Assembly (NCBI GenBank): GCA_025093985.1
Contig: JACAAK010000006.1
Location: forward strand, 682,001-746,000
DNA length: 64,000 bases
Source: Calvatia gigantea
Lineage: Eukaryota > Basidiomycota > Agaricomycetes > Agaricales > Lycoperdaceae
Reading direction: 5' to 3'
The notes below the pieces were generated by a model, which was not told the DNA's origin, did not search any database, and saw nothing but the letters and a program-made list of their open reading frames with translations. The position numbers and the translations under genes were made by a program. This document shows, one piece after another, positions 10,790 through 22,542 of the stretch (its first letter is position 1; each line of letters begins with the position of its first letter).

Positions 10790-12390
10790 ATGCGAGCACT
10801 CGCACACGTTCTCATCGCATCTCTGTCCATTCTCGGGCCCTTGGTCTCTGCACACAAGGAACCCAAGACTCCAGAGGAAATTGAAATCCAACGCGCACTC
10901 CAAGCTGCCGCGTACCACGTAAGCCCCGCCGCTCCATCCAACCTTCCTTCTCCCATCCTCCTCCTCCCTTCTTCCCGATTTTGACCGTGAACTGAACACT
11001 TGAATCTTTAGTGCGCACCTGCGGTAGAACGGTTCACGGCGGCACGCAAACGTTCATGGGCACGCAAAGTCCTTGCAGGCCGACCTGATTTCCAAGAGTT
11101 ATTTGATGCCAATGTCTACGACGATATTGAACAAGAGACTTTACCCGCATCAACGGATGGTGACAAGACGATTATGGGATGCACCCCAATTTCGACAACA
11201 AGGATTCAGAATAATACGTGTGTACTTGCGCCGGAGGTGACTGAGGGCCCGTATTATCATGAAGCGGGGCATCCTATACGACAGAATATTGCGGAGTATC
11301 AGGATGGGTTGTTATTGGTACGTGGATACGTTTGGTCCGGGGATGCGGTTTTGGCTGAGCTGTTTTTATTTATTTATTTAGCTGCTTGATATTGGAGTTA
11401 TTGATGTGGATACTTGCAAGCCACTCCCGAATGTCCTTGTGGACATCTGGCAAGCTAACGCGACAGGCCACTACGCTGGTACGTCTTCTCTCCCCTACTT
11501 GGTTTCAGGTAGACTGATGATTCAATCTAGGCCATCCCGATCCACTTCCCGAACATGTCAACACCAAACCTCAAGTGGGTGGACTCCGTGCTGGTCTCCT
11601 CCCACCATTCCCTCGAACCAATCAACACGAAACATTTTTACGTGGTGCTTGGCCTACGGATGAGAATGGTGTTGCCCAATTTACCAGTGCGTTCCTGTCA
11701 TTCCTGTACATGTTAATCAGGGGAGAAGTTGGATACTGAATCTGTGTTGGGGTCAATGTAGCTATATTCCCAGGATACTACACGGGTCGAGCGACTCATG
11801 TCCATGCTAAGGTGTTTACGGAGTGGACGCCTCATGAGAATGGAACGTTTAGTGGTTCGCGGTTGGTTCATGTTGGGCAGTTTTTCTTTGATGATGATAT
11901 GAATATGGTTGTTGATAAGGTGTGTTGCGTGCAAATATATGTTGGGAACGCTGGAGTTCTGGAGTGGATTTAGGATACCTTGAATCACGCTCTGTGATTG
12001 TTGATCCCTGTCAACCAACTCCTAAAACCTCTGCGTATCATTCTTTCACCCTCTCGCATCATAACTCCACCAGAGGCTGAAACTGAAACTGACATTTGGA
12101 TCTGCCAGATGCACCCATACACAGAAAACCCCATCGCAAACACATACGGCCGAACACGAAACTGGCGTGACTCGTTGAACATCTTCGAAGACGCTGCCGG
12201 ACCAGAGGGTAAATACAATCCCGTGTTCACCTTGCATACGTTGGGTGGTGTTGTGAGGCAGGGGTTGGTTGGGTATATTACGATGGTGAGTGGTTTTTCC
12301 TGTTCTCTGAGATGGGTTGAAGGATTTGCTAAATGGGAATTGTAGGGTGTTAAAGCGAGTGTGGATCGTGATAACTTTTGGCAAGGTTGA
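10790..12390 (+). CDS. Secreted intradiol ring-cleavage dioxygenase
   Basis: Seven exons: 10790-10918, 11012-11317, 11382-11478, 11531-11686, 11762-11919, 12109-12285, 12346-12390; 1068 nt, 355 aa, all phases consistent. It is a non-haem Fe(III) enzyme that cleaves catechol-type rings between the hydroxyls to a muconate. Residues 1-21 (MRALAHVLIASLSILGPLVS) form a signal peptide, so the product should be extracellular. Iron-site motifs: GPYYHEAGHPIRQNI with Tyr124/Tyr125, then PGYYTGRATHVHAKV with Tyr235/236, His242 and His244, matching the Tyr-Tyr-His-His ligand set. VDIWQANATGHYAG is the usual core strand. Intron 5 is long (189 nt). The neighbouring muconate cyclase suggests an aromatic-catabolism pair, though the cyclase lacks a signal peptide, so a direct pathway link is inference. 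Confidence 0.92.
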
Positions 12391-12791
12391 AAGTAGTTTT
12401 GGGTGGTTTGTGGAAGAATTATTTTATGACCAGTCGACGTACCAAGTTTTGTTGTTTGCCGCTTTAATAGATGGTGACAAGCTGGGATAGCGACGACAAT
12501 GTCCTTTCAACAATCAACTTAACCGCCACTTTACTGGGCTGAAAATGTAGCTGTCTTTGTATGTAACTGTGTCTATCAAGAAGTCCAAATACAAAGAAGA
12601 AAGGGGGTATATAAGTTGTATACGTATAGTCTGAATACTGATGAAGAAGGCAACAAGAAGAGAAAGAAGAAAACCAGAAACCATCATAGTGGAGGATACC
12701 AATTTGATCTAATCTCCAAACATGGCGCCGGACGTGACCACATAGCCCTAAGGAAGCCGAGTAACCCTGCCGCTATTTCAATTCAATTCAG
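12391..12791. other. Intergenic between convergent dioxygenase and KRE6 genes
   Basis: About 400 bp containing both 3' untranslated regions. A purine-rich run lies at about 12597-12680. No gene seen. Confidence 0.5.
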
Positions 12792-14941
12792 TCAGCATTT
12801 CTCCCACATCTTGACATAATCACTGTCAGAATGTAACACAAGTGCGTCACGAGCGCAAGCGCCAAAATCAGTTCTTTACTCTTATACCACCACCATGGCA
12901 CTAAAGGACGCACATTCTAAATGAACGGTCTTCTTGGCTAGATGGCCATGTTTTGGCCCATGTATCTTGTGCTCTGGCGAAATCGCGCATGGCAGCTTAA
13001 AGTGAGGGCGTTAATGAAGTGAAGAGGGGCAAGGAGTGGAGGAGGGAGACGTACTCAGAGACCCGTCGTACCAGGGTTTACCGCCCACTTTATCTGGGAA
13101 CCACCCACTCGTGCCGCCCGCGGAGAGGTTGATGATGAGGTAGAAGGCTGTTAACAGTATGAGTGAGTGAGTGGACAGTAAGGGGGGACAGGGGGAGTGA
13201 CTTACGTTGGTCGTAGGGTGCATTCTTGCCACGACCCTTCCACGGATTCTCAACCACCACTTGCGCCGACCCATTCTGCGCCGTCAAAGGAAACGACCCC
13301 CTCTCCCAAAACCCATCCTTCTTCCCCGTCAACTCCACCTCCAACATCGCCGTCACGCGGTTATCAGTATAAAACCTCATAAACTTTTCATCCCATTCAA
13401 GGATGAAGGTATGAAACCCTTGAGTGAAGGAGGACCGTTTCATACTGTACCAACCGAATATTTGGCTGAATAGAGCGGGCATGGGACCGTAGTTGAGACT
13501 GCTACGGACGAAGTTGTTGCCTTGGGATTTGTAGGAGGGGGAGTTGCCTCGGGATTCGATGATGTCGATTTCGCCGCTGGCGGGCCAGGGACCGTAGGTG
13601 TTGTCTTCGGGGAGCATCCATACTGCTGGCCAGAGCCAGTCACTGCGGGTGTGTGAGTAATGGGGTTAACTGGCAACTGGGTTTGACTTACCCCCTTGGC
13701 AATTTGGCGCGGACTTCGACTTTGCCGTATTTGATGCTCTTCTTTCCCTTTGTGTTGATACGGGCACTACGAACAGGGTTGATGACGGACCCGGTTGCAG
13801 TGTTGGAACGGGCGTTGCAGGCTGAGGCGTTCTTGGTCGTGCAGCCTGGCAAGGTGAATCTGGCACCATTGAAGATATCGAGGTCGGGGATGTCTTGAGT
13901 TGTGAGTGTTGGGTGGATGTAGAGTTGGGAGTTGCGGATGAAGAGGTTGTCGGATGTGTCGGTCATCATTTGAAATTCTCCGTTTCTAATGTGGAAGAAG
14001 TGGGGTCAGCACTATGTTCCGTTTACTGAATGGGAGGAGACGTACCCGAAACCACCGAGCTCGACCTCGCGGGACCAGGTAGAGTCGTCGAGGGAATCAC
14101 CGTCAAAATTCTCGTTGAGGACGAGACAGAGGTGTTTCTCGTCGAGCTTCTTGACTTCTGTTACGCCGAGGTAGCAGAGAGCAGCTGCACCCGCGATACC
14201 CAAGAGCATACAGAGGAAAGTGATCCACCAGCTAAGGCGTGCTCCGCGGTCTGGTTTCTGGAGCCATGGTTTATCCGTCTTCTCTAGCTTCTGGTGAAGA
14301 CGTGTGCTAGGGAGAGGTGCGCGTGATTTGAGAGGAAGAGCGGATGAACTACCGTTGGGAGAAGAACCGTTGTGAAGAGAGACGAGTTGTTGGTTGTAGC
14401 TTGGTGGGGACCAGAGAGAAGAGCTTGGACGAGACGCGGGGGAAAGGAAGGGAGTGCGGAAGGAGTGTGTGCTTGCTGTTCGGGGGATACTGCGGTCCAC
14501 TCCTCCTGGACCTGGGCATGGACCTGGACTACTCATGCTCGCTGCTGCACTGTTACGGTAGAGAGAGTTGGAGGAACCCTCTGCCATGAACGGAGCATAT
14601 GGCCGTTCGAGGTCGGGGGAAGAGGAGATTGCGGCTGCGTGGTAGTCCGAGGAGATGGATGAACGGCGACGTCCTACACCCGGGATGGTTGTACCGGGAT
14701 CTGGGTTGCCTGGATAGGCTTGGAAGGGAAAGAAGAAGGAAGAGGGTGGTGGCCTAGGCAGTGGTGTGGACACTGGCCGCCTGTTGTTGTTGTTGTTGTT
14801 GTTGTTGCTGTTGTCGTCTTGTTGCATTGAGCTGCAACGGATGTAGATGTGTTCGTGTTCAGAGTCTGAAGGAGGAGCAGACTCTGCTGTGAGGGGGGTA
14901 GACTGGCGAGGGGAGTGTGTACCGTTGAAGCGATGGGACAT
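12792..14941 (-). CDS. KRE6/SKN1-family beta-1,6-glucan synthesis protein (GH16 fold)
   Basis: Exons in transcript order: 14941-14046, 13985-13692, 13642-13206, 13147-13055, 12995-12914, 12822-12792; 1833 nt, 610 aa, all phases consistent; introns 60, 49, 58, 59 and 91 nt. A type II membrane protein of the secretory pathway needed for cell-wall beta-1,6-glucan. The N-terminal ~235 residues are cytosolic, Ser/Pro-rich, with an Asn run at about 46-53. The membrane segment is WWITFLCMLLGIAGAAALCY (about 238-257). The lumenal glucanase-like domain starts at NENFDGDSLD. The GH16 site GEIDIIE places Glu421, Asp423 and Glu426 as catalytic residues. The last exon codes only for the conserved DYVKMWEKC end; without that splice the frame stops early. 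The start faces the GT2 gene across a shared 228-bp promoter. Confidence 0.93.
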
Positions 14942-15169
14942 GGTGGTTCCTTTGTACTGTAAACAGAGTGTGTAGTGTAAGTCTAATCCATTACACCCTC
15001 GTTGACGTCACAGCCACCCACTTATCGCCTTCTTCAAAGACCCCCCAGACACCCATCACTTCTTATTATTTTATCCTCTCTCTCCTCCACATCCAAGGCC
15101 ACCTAACCCTTCCATTCCCCCTTCCCTCCCTCCCTCCCTCCCTCCTTCTCTCGCTCTCTCCTCTTCCTC
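14942..15169. promoter_or_regulatory. Shared divergent promoter of the KRE6-type and GT2 genes
   Basis: Only 228 bp separate the two start codons. The GT2 side ends in a long pyrimidine tract with repeated CCCT units at about 15110-15165, a common core-promoter feature of highly expressed fungal genes. Both products act in cell-wall or surface polysaccharide synthesis, so coordinated expression is a reasonable inference. Confidence 0.6.
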
Positions 15170-18100
15170 ATGGACTACGACCGCAACGACGCCCTCCTCC
15201 ACTGGCTCTTTCGCCAGACTCAGGGCGACGCTTGGTTCCGCCCAAACGAAGAGAACATCTCTTCAGGTGTCGCTCTCCGCGTCACTGATGGTAATAACTC
15301 TTCCTCTTTTTGGTGTTTCTGTCAGGGTTATTCAACTCATCCCTTTTCGTTGTCCATTCAACAGGTAATGGCGTCCCAGAGTTTCGTGTATTTCCCTACG
15401 AAAACGCGACTCTTGAGCCATTTGAGACAGCCGTCGCTGCACTTAATCCTCTCGTTGCCATCAAGGTGCGCTCAGCCGCCGTGCACGCGGCCCTGGCAGA
15501 TGTGTGCGTACCGTAATTTTCATCATCTCATATCGGCAGTGCCCCCCCCCCCCCGGATACCCAGGCCTTTTTTTTCTCTCTTTCTTCTTCTTCTTCTGAA
15601 GGAGGCGCCTCGCGGCAACAGAACTTGAGCTTGAACGCGTTCATTTGGGACGTAACCCATTCACATCCGCGGCGCAGCCTGTCTACATACATCGTTCTCT
15701 CCCCCCCTCCCCCCCCCCCCCCCATCTGAAGTTATGAATCTCATGCTGACAATCTTGCTTTTTCTTTTTTCTTTTTTTTTAATAACCACACCCTCGTTTG
15801 GCGGATAATTCCTTTGGCGTTCTCACCACGTGGGAACCTTACTTTAATTTCTCTTTTGGAACGGGCTGGTGGGCTTCTATGTAGCGACCCAGAAGCCAAG
15901 TCTATCTATGTCGACGCCAATACCCGCATCCAAATCCTCGATACCATCCTTCATCTTCCTCAAGCAGATCGGGAACAATGCGCTGCCTTCATTGTACGTC
16001 TCCCACCGTTCTTCGAAACGCCAGTTAACCTTATACTTCATCATGTAGCGGAATGAAAGAGTCATGGTGATCTGGTCCGAAGACCTAGATAACATCGTAC
16101 CCATGTGCAACGACTTTGAGGAACGTCTCATCAAACTTCTTTGGCGTTCGAGGCCCATCGGTGGAGCGACAGCCACAACTACTTCCTCGTCCATCGCTCC
16201 TTCCCTTAATGATCACGGAAGCACGGAGGCTAGTATCAACAATGGTGCTACTGCTTGTAAACCACCCTTGTCTAGGGTTGGGTCTCACCAAGCAAGTATT
16301 CGTGCCGGAGCCCGTGTTTATGGTATGGAAGATGCCGAGGTTAATGAAAAGGTCACCGCCCTGGCTAAGGGGAAAGAAAAGGAAGACATCGGGACAGGTG
16401 TTAAGATTAAGAAAACGAAGAGGACCTGGTATGGTAAGAAGTATGAAGTCGAGGTCGATCTGGAGAGTCAGCTGGGAAAGAGGCCGATAAGATTGTATTC
16501 ACCTCTTTACAATGGGTTGGCTGCTGCACTGTCTTTCGGTGGGTTTGATATGTTATTGTGTGCGACTGTGCGAGTTTCTGATTTTTGCTTTTTTTTTTTT
16601 TTTTTTTGAAAGTTTTTATTGGCAATGGTATTAGGACTCTCCTTAGGGAGTGGTCTTTGGATGGCAACTTTGCGCGGTTCGCCCTCCTTGCCGCCGCTCC
16701 TCTCCTCTTCTGCGTGTCACTCGTATGTGCTCCGTCTCTTTATTTCACACACTCTCCGGTATCTTATCTATTTGTCCCTCCCCCGCGCAGTTTTTCGCTA
16801 TGCAGATAATCCAAAATATCACCATGGCCATTGGTCCCATCGCTCATTACCACTCAAACTCCAAGTATTACTCCGCGGTCAAGCCTAGACCTAACAAAGA
16901 GGTCGACAATAACCTACCCCACATCACTATCCAGATGCCCGTTTACAAAGAGACGCTTAACAAGGTACTGGCGCCTTCTATAGAGTCGTTGAAGAAGGCT
17001 ATGCAGACATACGCACGGCAAGGTGGCACTTCGACTATTTTCATCAACGACGATGGTCTCCGAGTGAGTTCTCTTTCCCCATTCTTACACGCATATACTT
17101 GACGCTTACTCGTTTCATGTGATTTATAAGCTCATTTCGCCTGCGGAACGTGATGAACGTCTGGCGTATTATGCGAATCATAATATTGGTTGGGTCGCTC
17201 GACCTAAACACGACCCTTCCCCCGAAGGTTTCAAACGTGCTGGGAGGTTTAAGAAAGCCTCTAATATGAATTATGGTGCGTGTATTAATATTCATTCTCA
17301 TGCAAGAGAAACGTTGTTCACACTCTTAACGAAATTAGGTCTGGCACTTTCACTCAAGGCTGAGAGACTCCTTGAGAGACTTCTTGCTGAGAAGGCTGCT
17401 GCTTGTGCTGCCGGTGGTGGGTGGTGGTGCTACGGGTGCACCTGGGGAACATGGCGAGCTGCCATCGTCATCTGCAGGATCACACTCTCACGCCGGGTCT
17501 GGAGCGAATTTGGGGGGTTCCAACCCCAACGTTAATAATGGATCGACGTCAAGTCGACCTCTGTCACAGCAGCAGTCACAACAGCAGTTACAGCAACAAC
17601 AACACGGACTCCAATATCAGAATCACGAAGGGAGCGATAGCGTTATCTGGGGAACTCCTAGTGCGCCACAACCTTCAAGTGGGCTCTTAAGCGATGAAGA
17701 TTTGGAGGAAAAGGCGCTGGCGTTGGCGATTGAGGAGACGTGGGAGGAGAGTGGGAGGAGATGGAGACCTTGGGCCGCGAATGGTCGTGCGACGAGGATT
17801 GGGGAGATTGTGTTGCTTGTGGATTCGGATACGGTTGTTCCTGAGGATTGTTTGAGGGACGCGGCGAGGGAGATGGCTGCATGTCCGACTGTGGCTATTT
17901 TGCAGCATGAAAGTGATGTGATGCAAGTTGCGCACCATTATTTCGAGAATGGGATTGCATATTTCACGAGGAGGATTAACAAGTGTATCTCTATGTGTGC
18001 GTCATTTTTCTTTTTTTGTGCTTTCTATTTCTGAAGGTTTTTTTTTCTGATGTGGATTTTGTTAGCATGTGCTAATGGAGAAGTCGCTCCATTCGTCGGA

Positions 18101-19463
18101 CACAACGCGTGCGTACTTTCCCTCCTTTTTTCTTTCTTTTTTTATTTTTTGGTTTCTTACTCCATTGTTCTTTTCGATCCTAACTTGACGGATCACAGTT
18201 TCTTGCGATGGAAGGCCATTCAAGATGCAGCATTTATAGATCCCGTGGGTGGGAAGGAGAAGATTTGGTCGGAAACTAATGTGTCGGAGGATTTCGATAT
18301 GGCGTTGAGGTTGTTGCAGAGAGGCTTTATCATTCGGTGTGGAACTTTCCTGCCTCCAAGGGTTTACCAAACAGGCGTTGATGATAATTCATTGATGTAG
18401 GTGGGCAACGTACTCCCGTGGTGGTTTCAAGGAAGGTGTGTCGCTCAGTGTGGATGATGAGCTTAATAGGTGGCAGAAGTACGCTTATGGATGCAATGAG
18501 TGAGTTTTTATGATGTTGGCATTCGCAACGAGGTTACGGTTGCTGACTTGGGAGTTTCTTTCGTCGCAGGTTATTATTCAACCCGCTCGTTCAATGGTGG
18601 CGTAAAGGTCCAATCGCATCCCAGATCCACAGGTTTATGTGGTCCAAGGCACCCATTCATTACAAGATTTCGATGATGTCCTGTACGTTTTTGTTTAATG
18701 GGCGCGATTTGGTCCCCCTTTTCTTCCCGTTCTAGACTGATGTGTGGTTCTTGCGCGCTTAGATATGTTCTCGTACTACGGCATCGCGGCATCGACCACA
18801 ATCTCGGTGATCAATTACGTATTGCTGGGCTTCCAGTTTCCGGTGGATGGTTACTTTATGCACGCCTTCGAGATTTGGCTCGCGACTACTGTGGTCTTTT
18901 GGGGGTCTGGTACGATCGGGTTTACGCTTTTCGAGTATAGAATGGGCTCGAAGTCTTTGGTGAGCACTTGCGGTAACATCTCGCCAGTGTTCGGAGGATT
19001 GACGCCTAAAACTAGCTATCCGCCCTCTTCGAGAACCTCTTGTGGATCCCATTCTTCTTTTTCTTCTTCGGAGGTCTCTCGATCCCCCTCACACAAGCGA
19101 TCCTCGCCCACTTGTTCTCGTACAATATCCAATGGACTGCTACGATCAAGGAGGTCCATCGGTCAAATTTCTTCAAGGAAATCCCGAAGATTTGTAAACG
19201 GTTCTGGTTCCCGTTGATTGTGTCGTTTTTGGTTATTGCGGGTATGATTCTATGCGCGACTCCGTTGGTGCCGATCGAGTGGAGAGTGGATGGTTGGTCG
19301 TGGGCTGTTATCTTGCCGCTTGCGTTAGTGCTTCCGTTGCTTTTTTCGTTTCGTTTTCGGAGATCGTGAGGCTGACCAGACGGTTTGGTTTAGGCTTTCT
19401 GCCGGGTGTCACATTTTGTTCCCGATTGTGTTGAACCCATGGTTGATGGTTTTTTCTTATTGA
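15170..19463 (+). CDS. Family-2 membrane glycosyltransferase (polysaccharide synthase)
   Basis: Model of 16 exons: 15170-15290, 15365-15503, 15885-15993, 16049-16538, 16613-16722, 16791-17063, 17131-17275, 17339-17413, 17478-17996, 18066-18108, 18199-18336, 18401-18499, 18570-18682, 18763-18959, 19016-19347, 19394-19463; about 990 aa. GT2 motifs: nucleotide-sugar donor site VDSDTVVPED (Asp603, Asp605), catalytic EDFD (705-708) and RWQKYAYG, a variant of the Q-x-x-RW processivity motif. An N-terminal soluble domain precedes membrane segments near ALLAAAPLLFCVSLFFAM, and at least five more follow the catalytic core. This suits a processive synthase exporting a glucan or related wall polymer; the product is unknown and it lacks the QRRRW of chitin synthases. 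Two junctions are uncertain: intron 17414-17477 in a Gly/Gln-rich region, and the last intron (donor GTTTCG), chosen to reach the end ILFPIVLNPWLMVFSY. Confidence 0.85.
15504..15884 (+). other. Unusually long GT2 intron with homopolymer runs
   Basis: At 381 nt this intron is several times longer than the others in the gene. It holds cytosine runs at about 15542-15555 and 15704-15723, plus T/C-rich tracts. A short open frame at 15814 runs into the next exon but is explained by the acceptor GTAG at 15881-15884, which restores phase. Confidence 0.6.
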
Positions 19464-22400
19464 TCGATATGATGCGACGATGTGGGATTTTTCCTTTTTT
19501 TCCTACTGCATGACCGTTTTACGTTTTAACGATTTCTTGGACGATACTCGATACATTTGCAAATCACTTCCATTTCCCTTGGACTTGTTATATTGCACTG
19601 AACTTGTGTTCCCCTCCCCATTCACCGTCGGTTTTTATTTGTGTTGATTCGTTTTGTGGTGGTTTTAGGGTTGATTCAGATAGGGTATCATCTTCCTTTT
19701 TCTTTCTTTTCTTTTCTGTTCCCCCCCCCCTTTGTCGTGTTTATTTCTCTCCAGCCTGTGTGTCTGTATTTCTTTCTTGGCCCGGTATTTGGATCAGTTT
19801 CTAGATATCCTCCTCTTTTCCCATGATTCCCTCCCCCTTCCTTCTTGAAGAGGGAAAAAGATACCCATATATGTACATGTTCATTACTCCACCCCTCCCA
19901 CCAGCCATCACTCGTTTATACCCTCCTTTGTTTTTATTGATTCAGGGAGTTTTCTGGTTACTCGACTTTCCTCTCCTCCTCTGTATGGTTCGCCCACCCG
20001 CTTCCTCTCTTTCTCCACCGACTCGTCTTCCCTTCGGTTGTACGCTACCTTCATTAGTATACTTCCACACATTCATTCTTTTACTGGAGCCGGTAATATA
20101 TGGATTTTTGATCCCTTATGCTGGAAGATTGTTGGTTGGACCTGAGAATGAATAGAAACTTGACATTCTTCTTCGCCAATGCTCCATGATTCTTCAGGCC
20201 CGCCTTGGCAGTTATGATAATCAGTTTCTGGAGACTCGCATTGAGCAAAGAAATGACGTGTTGGGAGGCGCTATCGGCCGTTGGACAAACATGGACAGGC
20301 TACACTACAGAAGATCAGGCTACGTCAAAAAATACACAAGGAATATGGCAACCGCGATCGGAATGTGGAGCAAGATAGGAATATGTAAGTGGTACTATAA
20401 GGTGGTTCCGTCACCGATAATTCTCATCGTGATTATTCCACAAATAAAATTGGAAGCAAGAGAAAAAACCTTTTTAAGGTAAGTTAGAGGTTTCCGGGGT
20501 CCCTCGAAAAGTTGTTTGAAGAGCGGTACGAGAAGAGTCGTCCCTTTTGGAGCGTTGACAGTCAATTAATTTACGCATGGGAGCAACAGGGAGTTACAGG
20601 ATGCGCGTGAAGGGTGGAGGGTGTTGGCTGATGCCCGTTGGTGGGAGTGCTTCCGAAATTGTATAGGGCGCTTTTGGAGTGTAAAGTGATGGTGGGTACA
20701 CCCCTTTTGTGAGTGAATTTATAGAGGAATTTATTATCTTTAATCTATCTCACGGGGAGCGTAAACACTGCGTATACTCTGGCGTATGTGATTTGCTTTG
20801 GTGAGAGTGTTCGATTTACAAGAGATACAAGAGGGCGGGAAAAGAGGGTGGTGCTTGGCTGGGTGATTTCTGTTGGATTGTGAGGACCTTCTCACCGCGG
20901 ATATCCGGGATGCGAAGCGCAGGGTAATCAACATTGACAACGGCGAGTCTGAGACTTGGTGATGACGAAATAACGTCATCGAGCAGGTAGCTGACGTTGA
21001 TCCACGAGGTTGAGGCATGCGTCGACGTGGGCCGAAGGATCGTTGACTGGCGGGTTTATTCGGTGCACCATTTTGTATCCGGCCTCGCATGACTGTCAAC
21101 GAACGAGGCCGAAGAACCAAGAAGGAAACGTTGAAGCCTTGAGGTATGCTTATTTGACTTAGTCACTGAGATTCTGCCGTGTCCTGGCGTGCGCAAAGCC
21201 TTCTGTACGCTATGGAATTTGTTGGGTTACTTTCTGGACTCTTAACGTTTTCACCCTGGGCCCGGGGTCGGCCATGGTGGAAAACCTTCCGCTTCAAAGG
21301 AAATCCCTTCCCTCGGAAACAGGGATGTGGGCACCACAGTGTTTACAGAGATGGCCGTGGATGGCATGAACTCCCCTAGGCGACGTTAAGATACAGCGAA
21401 GTTACCTATCGACACCGTGTCGCTGGCCTCCGGTGATAATGTAAGTAACGCTCGAAGTGCGGCGGTTCGTGATCCATTGAGCTGGGAGGCAAGAAATCTC
21501 AGGACGAGGTTGAGGATGAAGCTGGCCCTGGAAATAGGGGCATGGAAAAGCACCAGGCTGTGACCGATGTGCCATGTGGCAGCAGTGGCTGCGGTGATAT
21601 GGTGACTCAATATCGGTGGTTGTTGGTGCCCGTTCGATAACCATAGGCCTGGAGATGAATCCCTCGTTCGTAAGTGAAAAAGAAGTACGCCAAAGTCTTA
21701 TCTCATATAACTATGGGTTTGGCGGATGGTGATGGTGATGGATGTGTCGAAACTCGCGGATTGAGTGTGCGGGTATTGATAGGTTGTTCTCTGGGGATAT
21801 GTGTGGCTTAGAGGTAAAGAACGTCCATTACATGGCAACCTGAGAACCATAGCACGGTAAAGACAACACAGGGTTCGCTACGACCCGCCTTTCCGTGACT
21901 CGAGACTGGAGAAGCTCCAGACTCTTTTTAAATAAATAAAAAACCACAGATAGGCTCCAGTTAAGACGTTAGCCACACGGTCCGAAGAACCACGTCCTTC
22001 GAGAATGTTGGTTTCAGATTCTCGGAATCCAACACCGAGATGGCGCGCCCGATGCGCTGTGGTGGGTACTAGGGGCAAGGCGGGAGGATGTGAAGTTCAT
22101 GGAGGAGGTTGCTGATGAGCTCGGCGAGCCTTTCACGGACATTGAGAGCAGATTCCGGAAAAGGCAGATAGTTCATCCGAACGACGTAGTATATCACGGA
22201 AAGTCAAGCACGAACGGGACCAAGATACTCGTATAGGCTTTGAGAAGCGGGTTTCAGTGAGGAATATACAGTGGAAGGATGGGCGCTTAGCACATGACCA
22301 TTTAGGCCTTGAAGCTTTGATGGCGTCGGGATTTGCCGAAGGTGCAAAATCTTTGGATGCGGACTGTGATTCATTTCATCGCAAAATGGCACACCAGCAA

Positions 22401-22542
22401 ATGCCCATCTGGGCCACAGAGGCTGATATCGACGAGGACGTCGATCTTTCACTTGTCCATTGGAAACTACGGTCAAGGTCATTTCGAAGATGGTGCGTCC
22501 TTGCAAGGCTCCTGTTTTGCAGACGCTGATCATCAGCACTAG
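19464..22542. other. About 3 kb without a confident gene
   Basis: The first ~700 bp are pyrimidine-rich and probably contain the GT2 3' UTR. Protein-like fragments exist on the minus strand (an open stretch ending at TAA 20816-20818, and one at about 21386-21610), but I could not join them into a family I recognise. The final ~300 bp must hold the 5' exon(s) and promoter of eIF3l. Confidence 0.45.

Noticed and set aside
20186..20482. 98-codon frame downstream of the GT2 gene
   Set aside because: No recognisable domain and no conserved context; likely within or beyond the 3' UTR.
20740..21120. 126-codon minus-strand frame and a second minus-strand stretch ending at TAA 20816-20818
   Set aside because: Composition of the second is protein-like, but no start, splice partners or family could be found; not enough to call a gene.
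21790..21890. tRNA-like box A (TGGCTTAGAGGT at 21804-21815) with a downstream GGGTTCG
   Set aside because: No T-arm with a 7-nt loop and paired 5-bp stem can be formed and no acceptor stem closes.
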